64,000 nt of DNA from Plasmodium coatneyi. Taxonomy: Eukaryota; Apicomplexa; Aconoidasida; Haemosporida; Plasmodiidae. The stretch covers positions 1,082,426-1,146,425 of the forward strand of contig NC_033556.1 of assembly GCF_001680005.1 (NCBI RefSeq), read 5' to 3'. The notes below the pieces were generated by a model. That model ran no database searches. It was given only the letters and a program-made list of their open reading frames with translations, and was not told the origin of the DNA. How positions within the stretch are numbered: the stretch's first letter is position 1; each line of letters starts with the position of its first letter. The position numbers and the translations under genes were made by a program. This document shows positions 9,897 to 21,732 of the stretch, in pieces.

Positions 9897-10050
9897 TCTT
9901 TCTTTTCTACCAGTTCTTTTCAATAGAATCGTTACTTACTAAATGGAAAATAGTATTTCACTAAGTATCTATATGTGTGTACAACACAACGTACACATAC
10001 ATTCATTCTTTACGTTCTTTTCTTCTGAGAATACTTTTTTTTTCCTTTTT
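9897..10050 (-). promoter_or_regulatory. Conserved SICAvar 5' flank
   Basis: Read on the minus strand, this resembles bases 62705-62807 upstream of the right-end SICAvar. Both have an ATTCT..GAAGAAA block, AAAGAATGAATG, GTACRTTGTGT with TACACA, then ATACTTAGTRAA. A shorter match (ATGAAATACTATTTTTAAT) sits upstream of the SICAvar at 53738. The shared position suggests a 5' UTR or promoter element. It has not been tested against other loci. Confidence 0.6.
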
Positions 10051-10980
10051 TTTTTTTTTTTTTTTTTTCTTCTTCTTCTTCCTAAAGAAAGAGAAAGCAA
10101 CCTTCCTTCCATCCCTAAGAGCCCTTCAACCCACCTACCACCCCCAACACCCCTAACAACATTCCTTCCCTAAGGAAGTACCTTCCTTCCACCAACCACC
10201 CCAACAACCTTCCCTTCCTCTCTCCACCCTAAGAATCATCCTTCCGCCCCATAAGAATCTAACACCACCTTCCTTCTTTACACCTTCCACCCACATACTA
10301 CCCCTAAGTACACCCCCCTACACACTTTCTTCCCCCTCTCCTTTCCTTTTTTTTTTTTTTTTTTTTTTTTGTTTCCTTTCTTTTTTATATTTTTTTTTTT
10401 CCTTTTTTTTACACCTTTTTTATTTTTTCTTCTTTAAAAAGAAAAAGGAGCAATCTTCCCTTCACCCTAAAATGCATACCTGCACCCCTCTGCACACCTT
10501 CTTCAAAATACTTTCTTCATTACACCTTAAAACTTTCTTTTTTTTTCTTCCTTAACAATTCCTTCTTTACACTTTTTTTTTAATCTTCTTTTTCTCTTTA
10601 AATCTTCCTTTTTTACACATTTTTTTCTCTACTTTGTTTTTATCTAAACCTTCTTTTTCTTCTACCTTAACCTTCTTCTTCTTACCTAAATCTTTTTTCT
10701 TCCTTTTTTCTCCTTTTTTTTTTAATCACCCTTCGGGTGTATTCGTCTCTAAAGGAAGTGACATGCTTTCCTTCAACCCTAATAACATCATTCTAACACC
10801 CCTAAAATCCTTCACTCTAATACCCTTACACCCTACCTCTACATCCTTACACCTCTTCATTCTACCACCCTCGACAAACTAACACCCCTTCCATCCACCC
10901 CTAACAACCCATCCTTCCACCCCGCTGCACACCTTTCTCCCTACCACACCTAACAAACTTCCTTCAACCCTAACACCCGT
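10051..10980. other. Pyrimidine-rich spacer
   Basis: Long T runs (10052-10070, 10348-10370) and C/T-rich CCTTCCACC-type sequence. Open frames here are Phe/Leu/Pro low-complexity products of the base bias. No gene supported. Confidence 0.7.
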
Positions 10981-11175
10981 AACAAACTTCCTTCCACCTA
11001 CCACCCACCTAACAACCTTCCTTCCACCTACCACCCACCTAACAACCTTCCTTCCACCTACCACCCACCTAACAACCTTCCTTCCACCTACCACCCACCT
11101 AACAACCTTCCTTCCACCTACCACCCACCTAACAACCCACCTACCACCCACCTAACAACCCACCTACCACCCCTA
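10981..11175. repeat. 30-bp C-rich tandem repeat
   Basis: Five identical or nearly identical 30-bp units (AACAACCTTCCTTCCACCTA plus CCACCCACCT) span 10981-11130 and are followed by shortened units. The opposite strand is G-rich with many GG/GGG pairs. Less regular relatives are scattered through KIR introns and spacers on both strands (14850-15075, 27050-27230, 37700-37985, 42640-42750). Confidence 0.95.
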
Positions 11176-11289
11176 ACACAACCTACCTACAGCCCTACCA
11201 CCGCTAACAGAACCTTCCTTCCACACTACGACCACACTTACACTCCTTTTACCCTAACAGCCTTCCTGCCACCCCTAACAATGATCCTT

Positions 11290-11368
11290 CCTTCCCCAAA
11301 ACAACGTTTTTTAACGGTTCGCTATGGTTCGTTACGGTTTGGTACGGTTTGGTCGGGTCCGGTACGGT
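11290..11368. repeat. Short GGTTCGTTACG-type repeat
   Basis: About six degenerate 10-bp units (GGTTCGCTAT, GGTTCGTTAC, GGTTTGGTAC and similar) directly abut the stop codon of the minus-strand 2TM gene. Confidence 0.75.
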
Positions 11369-12544
11369 TCATTTTGTTCCTAAACGTACACTCAAAAGAA
11401 TACATACCATAAAAGCAACAATAGCAAAACCACAAAGAGGCCAAGAGTATGGTAGTAGTGGACCTACCGAAAGGCCCACAATCACACCTATACAACACAA
11501 AGCTAATACATATAAAATGGAAAGGGTCAATACGAGAGGTGATGACAAGAACGGTGACAGCAATGCTCCTCCTTTTCTTGTCCAGAATCTTCTTTCTATA
11601 GCATACAACAATTTATTAAAAAATCCCCTGGGCTGGAATAACACTTCTCTTCTTCTGTTATTTGCTTTTCCATTTTTTATATGTGATGTTGTTGAAGAAT
11701 CATCATAATGATAGTCATCACTTCGCTCCTCAAAGAGACTAACCATAGAACTGTCCATGGAGCAAGTGCTGTCCAGGGAGGAACGGCTATCCATGGAACT
11801 GCATCTTGTGGACGGTGATTGAATACTTTCCATGGAACCGCTATCCATAGAGGAACTGCTCTCTGTGCAGCAAGTGCTGTCCAAAGAGCAGCAACTGCTA
11901 CTGCTACATAAAGAACTGGAACTGCTGTCCATGGAGGAATTGCTGTCCATAGAGCGGTCTATTGCACCGGAGTGGCGACAGTTCTTCCAAAAGGGGTGAT
12001 GGGAAGCACCATCATTATCCATTTTGGGACGTCCATTGTTACCAATTCTTGCTGCATGGAATTGGTGATATAATTTTTTATCGTTCTGATCAAAGAGGCC
12101 ACCCATTTCTTCTTTTCGTAAAGGGACGACGTCATCGTTGTTGTTGTTGTTTGATGTACCATCATCATCACGCAAGATGGATTTTAGTGATGTTTTTACA
12201 CCCATACCAGGGGTGGTACTTCTCTTCTCAGATTCAACACCCTTGGATGATGTGCTTATGGCACTCACCTAAAACAAAAGAAGGTTATTAGATGGTTGGT
12301 GGTAGGTGGGTAGTTAGGGTGGTGGAAATTTTTTTTTTTTCAATTTTTCTATTTTAAAAAAGAAAAAAACACAGAAATTTATTATAATAAGAATGTATGT
12401 GTGTGTGTAAAATTTCCAAAAAAAAAAAAAATGTAACAATAGCAGCTACAGCTGATCCTATCTTCTTACGTAGTGGTTGGGGTATTGCCAAAGGAGCAGC
12501 AGGGTACAGCTGAGTATGGAAAGTTTTGTAGGAAAGTGTGCCAT
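11369..12544 (-). CDS. 2TM-family protein with Ser/Cys/Met-Asp repeat region
   Basis: Exon 1 (12544-12470) encodes the leader MAHFPTKLSI ending LLLLWQYPNHY, with a GTAAGA donor. Exon 2 (12268-11369) follows a TTTTAG acceptor. The protein is about 324 residues. Order: hydrophobic leader, a KGVESEKRST segment shared with the gene at 47118, an Asn/Asp stretch, then about 90 residues of imperfect SSMDS / SLDST units rich in Ser and Cys (including CCSLDSTCC). An Arg/Lys-rich stretch and two hydrophobic segments follow (LVLTLSILYVLALCCIG and FAIVAFMVCILLSV). Export or a membrane position in the infected cell is inferred from the leader and two membrane segments. Function unknown. Confidence 0.8.
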
Positions 12545-13708
12545 TTTGTTTGTTTCTTCCTCTTTTAAGCGCAAAGGAAGGTTTAAAAGTGGCGATGTTC
12601 TTTTTTTTTTTGTTTGCTTCTTTTTTTTTTCTTTTTTGAGTGTGTGTACAAATATATTTTAAAATGAAAAGGAATTTACTATTAGAATGTGCATAATACT
12701 AATTAATGCAAAAGTTATGTGGTAATTTGAAATGAGTGCTACATGGTTTTTAGTTATATTCTATACAATTTATGATGATAACATCCTTAATCATCATAAT
12801 CCCTTTTATGAGAAAAAAAAAAGAGAATGTTACCCCCCCACACACTCTCCATAGTATTCCACACTCCTTCTGATGGTGTAATAAGAGGTGGAGTAGCAAA
12901 TTATTATGCACATGTGTTTAACAGTGAAACTTTTATACATGTATACACTAAAAAATTCTACCCGTTTTTTTTTTTTTTGTTTTTTTTGGGGGAGATAATG
13001 TTAAATATAAAAAAAAAAAAGGAAGAATAAAACAATTTATTATTACTGAACAATCACATAAACAGAAGGGAAGAGGGGAGGATTGTACTGTCAAGCATAT
13101 ACTATAAGCATGCATATATTTCTCCCTTGTATGCATAATTAATGGAAATTCTATGTATATTACGTACGCTTCTTTTCATATCATTTTATATAAATTTACC
13201 CTCTTCACAGTATATTTATGAATATACACATCCAGAAAAGGGGAAGGGAAAGGTCGAACGTTCCTCCTTGTACATATATATATGAACTGTATATATGACA
13301 ACTGTATACTACATATATATATATATATCTGCATTAAAAAAAAATTAGGTGGAGTACTTTTTTCTTTTGGGGCTTAATTCTTTATATATTTTTTTACCTT
13401 AATATATATATATGTACAATGTATAATGGCTCCAATGTACATATGTAATGTACATATGTAATGATTTTGATATACATGTACATGTAAGTAATATGTTATC
13501 ATTACTTGAAAATTAAGGTAAATATATTCTTAAGAAAGAATAAAAAATTCCATTCATTCCACATTAACACTTACAATCCAATCATCATATCATCATAATC
13601 ATAGAACAGACAAACGAAGATTTTCATATAATACTCCTTATACTGAATATATGAATAAACAAAAATTTTAATGTACATCCATTACACATAAGAAAGTGAA
13701 CTATAACA
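12545..13708. other. Divergent spacer between a 2TM gene and a KIR gene
   Basis: AT-rich head-to-head spacer. The sequence near 13040 (TTACTGAACAATCA and an AAACAGAAGG-type end) recurs upstream of other KIR genes near 27930 and, more weakly, near 43487. Microsatellites are present near 13275-13330. No ORF worth calling. Confidence 0.55.
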
Positions 13709-15392
13709 ATGGCACCAGGAGCGGTAAGGGAAATATAATATTTGGAGGTTGTTGCTCTTTCCTCTTCCTCCTTTGCAATATGAACAGAAATGCATAAAAG
13801 GAAGCACATATAATATTTCATATACATCTGTGTGATTGTGGTCTAGCGTAAAATAGAATGAGGGAAATGTGAAAAGAATAAAGGTATATATATATATATT
13901 CTTCATTAATTATATATTTATAGGAACCAGATTTAAATAATTTACCTTCACATCAGAAATTCTATAGTAAATTCAATGCGCCTAGTGAGAGTGAATGTAA
14001 TAACACTGGTGCCAAGCCTGAAGATTTGGAGGGTAAATTACAGGATGACTTCAATGGCTGTGAGCAAATTATTGACGACGCTGATAAAATCGCGAAGGCT
14101 TATTGCTACGCATGTAAACTGTATGACCAATCAAAACCAAATTATGATAACACCCCCTGTGAATTTTTTTATTTTTGGTTAGGAGATCAATATGGGAACG
14201 ACTTAGGTGATAAGTCATTGTATGAACTTTTGAATAAAATTTATCAAACGCTGAATATAACTTCTTATACGAATCCATGTAGAATTTATTACGATGATGT
14301 TTCCTGGGACCTTTTTAACCACAGAAAAACAGTATTCGATTATTCCTTCGATCACAAATCCGTACCGGAGTATTTACTGAAGAATGGGCTCAACTGTGAA
14401 GACCAGTTGTCCACTTACGTGAACGAAATTGCTTCAGCATGTGACGCTATAAGAACAAGTTGCAAAACAGGGGGGAGTCATGCAAGTGATTCATACTGTT
14501 CCGACTTTAATACCATGTATAAGGTACATTGTGATTTAGCGGAAGCGTTACATTTGTATTGTACAGAGGCATCTACCTTAAGGGTAGGTAAGACATATTC
14601 TTCCGTAAATCAGAAATTACAAGCCGAACGCGCTAGCCTATCAAAACTGGAGCAGGAAAAAGCGGAAGCGGAAGCAGCAACACAATCCACACAACTCAAA
14701 TTAAACGAAGCTGTCCATCAAGCCACCACTTCCTCTTCTCTTTCTTCTGCTTTTGGTTCCATAGCACTAATGGAATTACCTGCACTCCTTTTCCTCGCAT
14801 ATAAGGTAAAAACTACAACAATAGTGGTGAAATATAAATAATAGTTGACCTCCTTCCTTCCACCCCTAACAACCTTCCTTCTACCCTACCACCACCCCCA
14901 ACAATCTTCCTTCGACCCAACCACCCTAACAACCTTCCTTCCACCCTACCACCCCTAACAACCTTCCCTCCACATACCACCTAACAACCTTCCTTCCATC
15001 CTTCCACACCTATCACAACATTCCTACCACCCTACCAGCAGCCTAACAACGTTCCTTCCACCACCCCTAACAATTTTCCTTCCCTTTAGTATAAACCGTG
15101 GTCTTCTTGGTTTGGTAATCACACTTATGGAAATGAAGGAAGGAGCAACAGAAGAAGGAAAAGAGCAATTGGACAGGACCTTGATGATTTAACAGAAAAT
15201 AATTCAACATTCGATTCAACGGACGACAGCTCAACAATAGGTCCAACAGAAAGATCCACGGCAACCTCTGCTGCATACGCAAGAGAGTCTAGAACAGGAC
15301 CTTATACCAGAGGAAGAGCAGGAACAAATGCCAATAATAATAATACACCAGGCCAACATAAAAGAACGAACGTAGGTTATGGTCGGATGTAA
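13709..15392 (+). CDS. KIR: KIR protein with pre-membrane coiled coil
   Basis: Exons are 13709-13723 (MAPGA), 13924-14805 and 15090-15392; all splice in frame to 399 residues. The large exon has the Vir/KIR pattern: NLPS near its start, KAYCYACKLY, CEFFYFWLGDQ, VFDYSFDH and spaced cysteines. Residues about 232-275 form a heptad-rich, Gln/Glu/Ala-rich helix (QKLQAERASLSKLEQEKAEA). A membrane segment then ends FLAYK at the splice site. The last exon starts YKPWSSWFGNH, is basic and Ser/Thr-rich, and ends NVGYGRM. KIR proteins are variant antigens linked to the infected red-cell surface. The coiled coil is unusual among the KIRs here. The last exon is closest to that of the remnant at 48348. Confidence 0.9.
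14850..15080 (+). repeat. C-rich CCACCCCTAACAACCTTCC repeats in a KIR intron
   Basis: Degenerate units of the CCTACCACCCCTAACAACCT family fill most of the second intron of the KIR at 13709-15392. Similar tracts occur in the matching introns at 42630-42760 and 48240-48340. Confidence 0.8.
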
Positions 15393-16993
15393 CACCGTCG
15401 TCGTGTAACACCTGGAAGCGAAAAGGAAAAGGAATGTCTTCCTTTCCTTACTTCCCTCCTTAGACCATAGCTTTCCTTCCTTTCCTTCATTTCCCATTTC
15501 CTTCTTTTCTTCTTCTTCCTTCATTACTTCTTATTCCTCCCTTTCCTTCTATTCCTTCTTTTTCCTTCTTATTCCTTCCTTTCCTTTCTCCTCCTTAGTC
15601 CCTCCTTTCCTTCCTCCTTCCTTAGATCCCTTCCTTTCCTTGCATACATAGACCTTCCTTCCACCTACGACCACCCTAACAAGGCACCTACCACCCCTAA
15701 GAACCTTCCTTTCCTTTCCCTTCCTTCCTTCATTCCTTCTTATTACTTCTTTCCTTCTTTCCTTTTCATTGCTTCTTTTCGTTCTTTCCTTCTCCTTAGA
15801 CCCCTTTCTTCATTCTTTCCTTCCTTTCTTTTATTCCTTCATTCCTTCTTATTCCTTTTAACGTAAAAAAAAAACACAAAAAGGGAAAAGAATTATAAAG
15901 ATAACAACTTGTGGAAAAGAAAATAAAAAAACAAAAAAAATGAGCATATTAAATGTTCAGTAAGAAAGAAATTTCCTAACGAATAAATGTAGGGTTGAAA
16001 ATTTTTCTTTTTTTTTCTCTTTCTTTTTGGACCTTATATTGACCACACATGAACAATGTAAACACCTTTGTAGAATACGAAAAATAAAACGAAAATAACG
16101 AAAGAAAATGTCAAGGAATAAAGAAAAAATAAAATGAAAGAAAAAAAAATATATATATATTTATAATCATGTTCCTCATTAAATACAAATGAATATACAT
16201 ATTTTAATGGGAAGAGAAAGGAGAAAAAAAATGGGAAAGAAGGCAGTAGAACATTGAGCACATATATGTAAACTATATACTGTACATATGTTCATGATTT
16301 TTAGTTAATTCGTTTTAATTACAGTAGAGCACAAATTACCAACGTGGACGCACAAAATTTTCTACGCCAGAAGGAAGGAAGAAAAAAAAGAATGCTATAC
16401 CCTTATATATACATGTAATAATGGAAGTATACATAAATAAAAATAATATGGTGTGCTGACTAGTCACACATCATATAATACCATAAATGAATAAAAAAAA
16501 AAAATAGATGGGGGGCGGAGTGAAAATTTTTTGAATATTTTTTTTTTCGTCGTATATATTTTTAGTACACACTACCCTTTGTTAGTACTTTTTTTGGTTA
16601 AGGGAAATAATTTTTCATAATGATCTTGATGTACATGCACATACATACATACATATGTATGTATATATGTGTGTATAGTGTGTTGTTATCTTTATTTGAG
16701 AAATTAGAAGGAATATGTACACATACATAAACAATCACAAACAATTTCACAAAGGACTTCACAAACAATCAGTCCCAATGTACACTGCAATAATATAATA
16801 ATGTAAATGAATAAATAAATAGAGGAAGGAAGGAAGCAACGATATGAGAGAAAAAGAAAGTTTACATCCTTCCTTCCCTATTCCTTAATACTTCCCTTTT
16901 TTTTCGGATTCGGAAACATATAAGCGGAATAACACACATTTTTGATCATAAAATTCAAATTATATATGCGGAAAAGGATGTACAATAACAAAA
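15393..16993. other. Intergenic spacer with polypyrimidine tract and a repeated KIR upstream block
   Basis: 15420-15860 is a CTTCCTT-rich polypyrimidine tract whose TCCTCCTTAGACCC motif recurs at 48170-48290 near a similar KIR last exon. 16513-16640 is nearly repeated at 19881-20010, upstream of the next KIR: a GGGCGGAGTG start, TTTTTTCGTCGTATATAT, then GGTTAAGGGAAATAATTTTT. Probably part of the KIR 5' region. No ORF. Confidence 0.7.
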
Positions 16994-19276
16994 ATGACGG
17001 TAATACTACTACAGAGAGAAAAATTTTTTTTTTTTTTTTTTTCCTTCCTTCCCTCCACATCAAAATGAATACATACATGATGAGCACATATATTACTTGA
17101 TGCACAGTATAATAACAGTAATATATACACATAAATATATGTATATTTCCACTGAATTCTATATATTACATATTTATAGAGAATGGACGATCCATCTTTG
17201 AATCAATTGCCCTCACGAAAATTATATAGTAAATTTAAGGATGGCAGCTGTTATCGAACCCATAGAACATTCGACGGAAGGAAAAAAAGTGCACTGGAGA
17301 AAATTCCCAATGTTGAACACCATGCAGAGAAAATAATGAACGCATGGTGTTACATACTAAGATTGAGGGACTATGACTTAAGCACGTACTACAATGAACG
17401 CTGCAGTTTCCTATATTATTTCATAGGAAGTTTATTCCCAGAAGGTTCGGAGAAGTTCCCATTTATAAACCATATGGATGCGGTTATCGATGTACTGAAA
17501 GATAGCCTTCGGAGTAATAACTGTGACAGCGAATATCCCGTTACTACCACCAACAGTAGTATTCTGGGGAAAAGAAAAATAATATTCGATTACTGCTACG
17601 ACCATGATACATTACAGGGCCTTATAAGTAAAAGTGATAACCATTGTTCTAGTAAATATGGTGCCTACCTAAGGAAAGTGGAACAGGCCTATAGGGCTGT
17701 TCGCGAAGACTGTTCACGGGAACCCAGTAAGGGCCATGATTATTGTAAGGAGTTTGAAGAGAAGTATGGAAAATGTAATAATCAGAAACAATCACAACCA
17801 TTAACATGCCCGGAGGAGGAGACGACAATATTAGACAGCGACTCATCAGATGATGACGATGAAAGTCATGAAATATTAGGGGTACGTCCACTTCACTCCA
17901 CCCCTTCCTTCCACCTACAACCTCCTCCTACATTCGAAGTAGCATGCATATATACATATATATATATATATGTATTTTTGCACATACATTGTTCATTACA
18001 CTTATAGGACAAACAGCTGAAAAAAGTACAATCAGAATTAAAATACTACAGTGAGTTCAATAAAGGCTCAGAGGGTTGTAATAATAGTAGTATCATCCAA
18101 AGTGTAAAGCACATATTAAAGAGAAATATAGTATATGATAATGCTGGCGATAAGATTGTAGGAGGCTGGTGCGCTGCATCCGAAATAAAGGGCCGGAGTA
18201 CTGTCGAAAATGAATATTGTTATTTCCTATATTATTGGATGGGGGATACATTATTGAGCGGTCAGTGGAATGTTTATGACTTAGGGGACCTTATGATGGA
18301 TGTTTATGATAAGTTGGGAGAGTGGGAGTCTATAGCGAGTTGCACTAATCTATACCCAAATATTGACAGGGAAAATTTCAAACAGAGGAAACAAATATTT
18401 GAATACCTTCAACAATGTAAAATTTTAAAAACACAATTACAACATAGCGAAAAGGCTTCGTCTAACAATAAAGCAAAATGTGAGGAGGGTTATTATACTC
18501 ACTTAGAGGATGTGAAAAAACATCTTACAGCTGAACACACTAAATGTAATGGAACAGATAAGAAGAGTGATAGTGATGAACCATATTGTACCCATTTCTT
18601 AGCAATGTGTAAACAATGTACTCCTGATGAACTATCCAAATTACAATGTGAAAAAGTAGATCCCCCTCCCCCAGCTCCAGCTCCCCAAATTCAGACTCAG
18701 GACACTGCAGCACACAATGCATCAACTGGTTCTACACCCAGCACAGCAGATCCAACAATTCCTGCTGCTGTGTCTGGTGGACTTGCTACAATAGGAATAC
18801 CCGCCATCGCTTTTTTTTTATATAAGGTAATAATTAGAAAAAATATGAATGTTGTACATATATATACATATACGTATATATGTCTACATATATATAATTA
18901 GCACACGTATATATGTACATACATATATAACACATATTTGTACATATTTCTACACTAACACCACCCTTCCTCCCCTCCTTTCATCTTATTTCAGTATAAT
19001 CTCTTACCTTCTTGGATAAGAAGGAACACCTTCTTTGGGAACAACAGCAACAGAAGAAAGGGAAGATTAACCCGGCAACAACACTTCGATACACTCACAG
19101 AAGACGACGACATTTCCACAACAATATATACAACAACCGATAATTCTACAATAGACGACGATTCCATGACAGAATATTCTGCTCCACCGTCTGAAAGAAG
19201 AAGGAGTAATAATAGGCAACAAGAAAGGCAAAGGAATAGGCATAATAGAAAGAATATACGTTACCAAGCAATATAA
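16994..19276 (+). CDS. KIR: Two-domain KIR protein
   Basis: Exons are 16994-16999 (Met-Thr only), 17180-17881, 18008-18826 and 18995-19276; about 602 residues. Two Vir-like domains lie in separate exons. The first has LNQLPSRKLYSKF, NAWCYILRLRDYD, CSFLYYFIGSL and FDYCYDHDT, and ends in an acidic linker (DSDSSDDDDESHE). The second has GGWCAASEIKG, CYFLYYWMGDTL and a Pro-rich stretch (PPPPAPAPQ) before the membrane segment ending FFLYK. The last exon starts YNLLPSWIRRN, is rich in Asp/Thr/Ser then Arg/Asn, and ends NIRYQAI. The first exon is inferred from an ATG-ACG-GTAATA context resembling other KIRs, so the true start is less sure than the rest. Confidence 0.87.
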
Positions 19277-20281
19277 CATTTCCTCCCTCCCTACACACGG
19301 AAGGAAGGGAACAATAAATAACACCGCGCAAAGCGTATAAAATATGTAAGGAGCAAAATGATCCTTCGTCCTTCTTTTTCCGTTATTTTTTTCCCTTTCT
19401 TTTCTTTTTTTTTTCTCTTTTTTTTCTTTTTCTTTTTCTTTTTTTTTCTTTCTTTCTTTCTTTTTTTCTTCTTTCCTTTTCATTTGTGTATGTATAAATA
19501 GCTAAATAAAGGAAAATAATCCCAAGAATGTGCTAAGGAAGTTCAAAAAAAGAAAAAGGGAAAAAAAGAGAAAAAAAAAAAAGAAAAGAAAGGGGAAAAA
19601 AAAGAGAACACTTTCCAAAAAATATAGATTGAGCATGTATGTGGTAACAATATTTTTTTAATGAAGCAACTCCTTCCCCCAATTCCTTTCACCCCTCCTC
19701 TTAATTATAAAAATAAAACATATAAATGAATAGAATACATGCTAAAAAATTTTTCGGCTTCCCCTAAGAAACTTACTCTCCCTTCTATATGTATACATAA
19801 CAAATAAGTGATATGAGCAGTAATGTAATGCTTGGAACTATTACCTATCATATAATATAATAGAATTAGGAAATAATGTATGGGCGGAGTGATAAAATTT
19901 TTGAATATTTTTTTTTTTCGTCGTATATATTTTGTAGTACACTACACTTTGTTCGTACTTTTTTTGGTTAAGGGAAATAATTTTTCATAATGATCTTGAC
20001 AAATGAACATGCACATACATATGTACATATATACATGTAGAATATGTTGTTTTTATTTGATAAATTAAAAGGAATGTGTATATTGAGTGGAAGGAAGAAC
20101 ATGAGAAATTTTGATATTCATTTATGATCATGCAAAGAAAAGGAAGGAACAAAGCAAAAATTTTTTTTTTTTTTTTTTCGTACTTTTCCCCTATTATAAG
20201 GTTTGCGAATGTAATAAAGGGGGACAGTCTTAAGCACAAATTCTTTATATACACACATAGAAATATGTACATGTGAACCAA
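19277..20281. other. Intergenic spacer with a copy of the KIR upstream block
   Basis: A strong polypyrimidine tract (19370-19480) and an A-rich tract (19550-19620). 19881-20010 repeats 16513-16640. 20155-20275 matches 57420-57560 upstream of the close paralogue of the next gene. No ORF. Confidence 0.7.
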
Positions 20282-21732
20282 ATGGCGCCGGACGATGCAA
20301 TATTAACGGTTCGTTCACACCCCAACTCCTCCCCTTCCTTTCCTTTTATTAAATGTGAATAATTATATACTAAACATACAGTACTTTGTGTACAGTGTCG
20401 TACATTTGGACGACGCACATACACGCACATATATATAAACATACACATACATGAATATACACAAATACATCTATTTTGTTCCTTATATTTTTTGGTAGGA
20501 AAAACTTTTGAAAAATTTATCCTCCATAAAAATGTATCAGAAGTTAGATACAGAAGCTCAGAGTTATAATGGGGGAGGTTGCAATAAAAGTATAATGGAA
20601 GGAATAAAAACGTATACTGAGGATCCTAGTACTGAAAATAGAATTATGAAAGCACTATGTTATGTATATGAAATGGATGACAGCAGACGTAACAGTGAAG
20701 GATGGTGTTATTGGTTTTATTATTGGGTAGGAGATATATTGTCAAATAAATTGGAAGACTTAGAGTTTGGGGCTGCTATGAAGAGTTTCCATTATAACAT
20801 AAAGCCTCAACGAGGGAAACATAAGTGTGAGTTCATGTATACAGATAGTGAAGAATTGTTCAAAGAGTTAAAGAGGTTGTTTGATTATAAGAAGGATGAG
20901 AATACTATAAGAACACAATTAGGAGAAGAAGGGGAACGGAAACTGTGTAATCAGAAGTACCGTACATATTTGAAAAATATAAGGGAAGCATATGCCAAAG
21001 TGAAGGAAAAGTGTACAGACAAACATAATAGAGAATGCCATACCGAGTTTAAAACATTATTTCCGGATTACGACACTAATAGTGAATTAAAACTGAATTG
21101 TGAATTAACAGACCAGACAAAAACAATTACACAAACATCCGACTCCGCTGTCGATGGAACTGGTACTGCTTCCATTGCAGTTCCTTCTGCATTGGTCATC
21201 ACAATAGGCCTTCCTACAATCGTCGTTTTCTTTTTATACAAAGTAAGTATAATTAACATAATTACAACAATTATAATATATATATATATATATATTCCCT
21301 ATATATATAACATACATATGTAAATACATATACATATATATATTTATATGCATATATATGTCTACATACATATTCCTTACTTTCCACCCCCCTCCTTCCA
21401 TCCACCCTTCTTCCTTTCTTTCTTTCCACTCCCTTTTTTATTTTTAGTATAATCTTTTACCTGATTGGTTCCATAACACATTTAAGGGAGGAAGAAGGAA
21501 CAGCAGAAGAGGGAAAAGATCCGCCATCAGACGTAACTTCGACACTTCCACGGATGACAATTCCACCGAGTTGTCAACAATAGGTTCCACAATTGGTGGC
21601 TCCACAACAATAGCAGATTCGACAGATGGAGATTGTACCATATATGATCGTGGTAGGCCAACATCACAACCCACAAGAAGGAATAATAGAAGGATCGGGC
21701 AACATAGAAATATTAGTTATCAACGTATGTGA
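20282..21732 (+). CDS. KIR: KIR protein, single domain, short subtype
   Basis: Exons are 20282-20308 (MAPDDAILT), 20499-21242 and 21448-21732; 351 residues. The main exon has YNGGGCNKS, MKALCYVYEMDD, WCYWFYYWVGDIL, RLFDYKKDENT and KNIREAYAKVKEKC. A membrane segment (LVITIGLPTIVVFFLYK) ends at the donor. The last exon starts YNLLPDWFHN, has STDDNSTELSTIGST-type repeats and ends NISYQRM. The closest relative in the window is the KIR at 57610-59079, in protein, first-exon sequence and upstream flank. Confidence 0.9.

Noticed and set aside
19067..19483. Minus-strand Lys-rich open frame
   Set aside because: Translation of a polypyrimidine tract and the complement of a KIR last exon.
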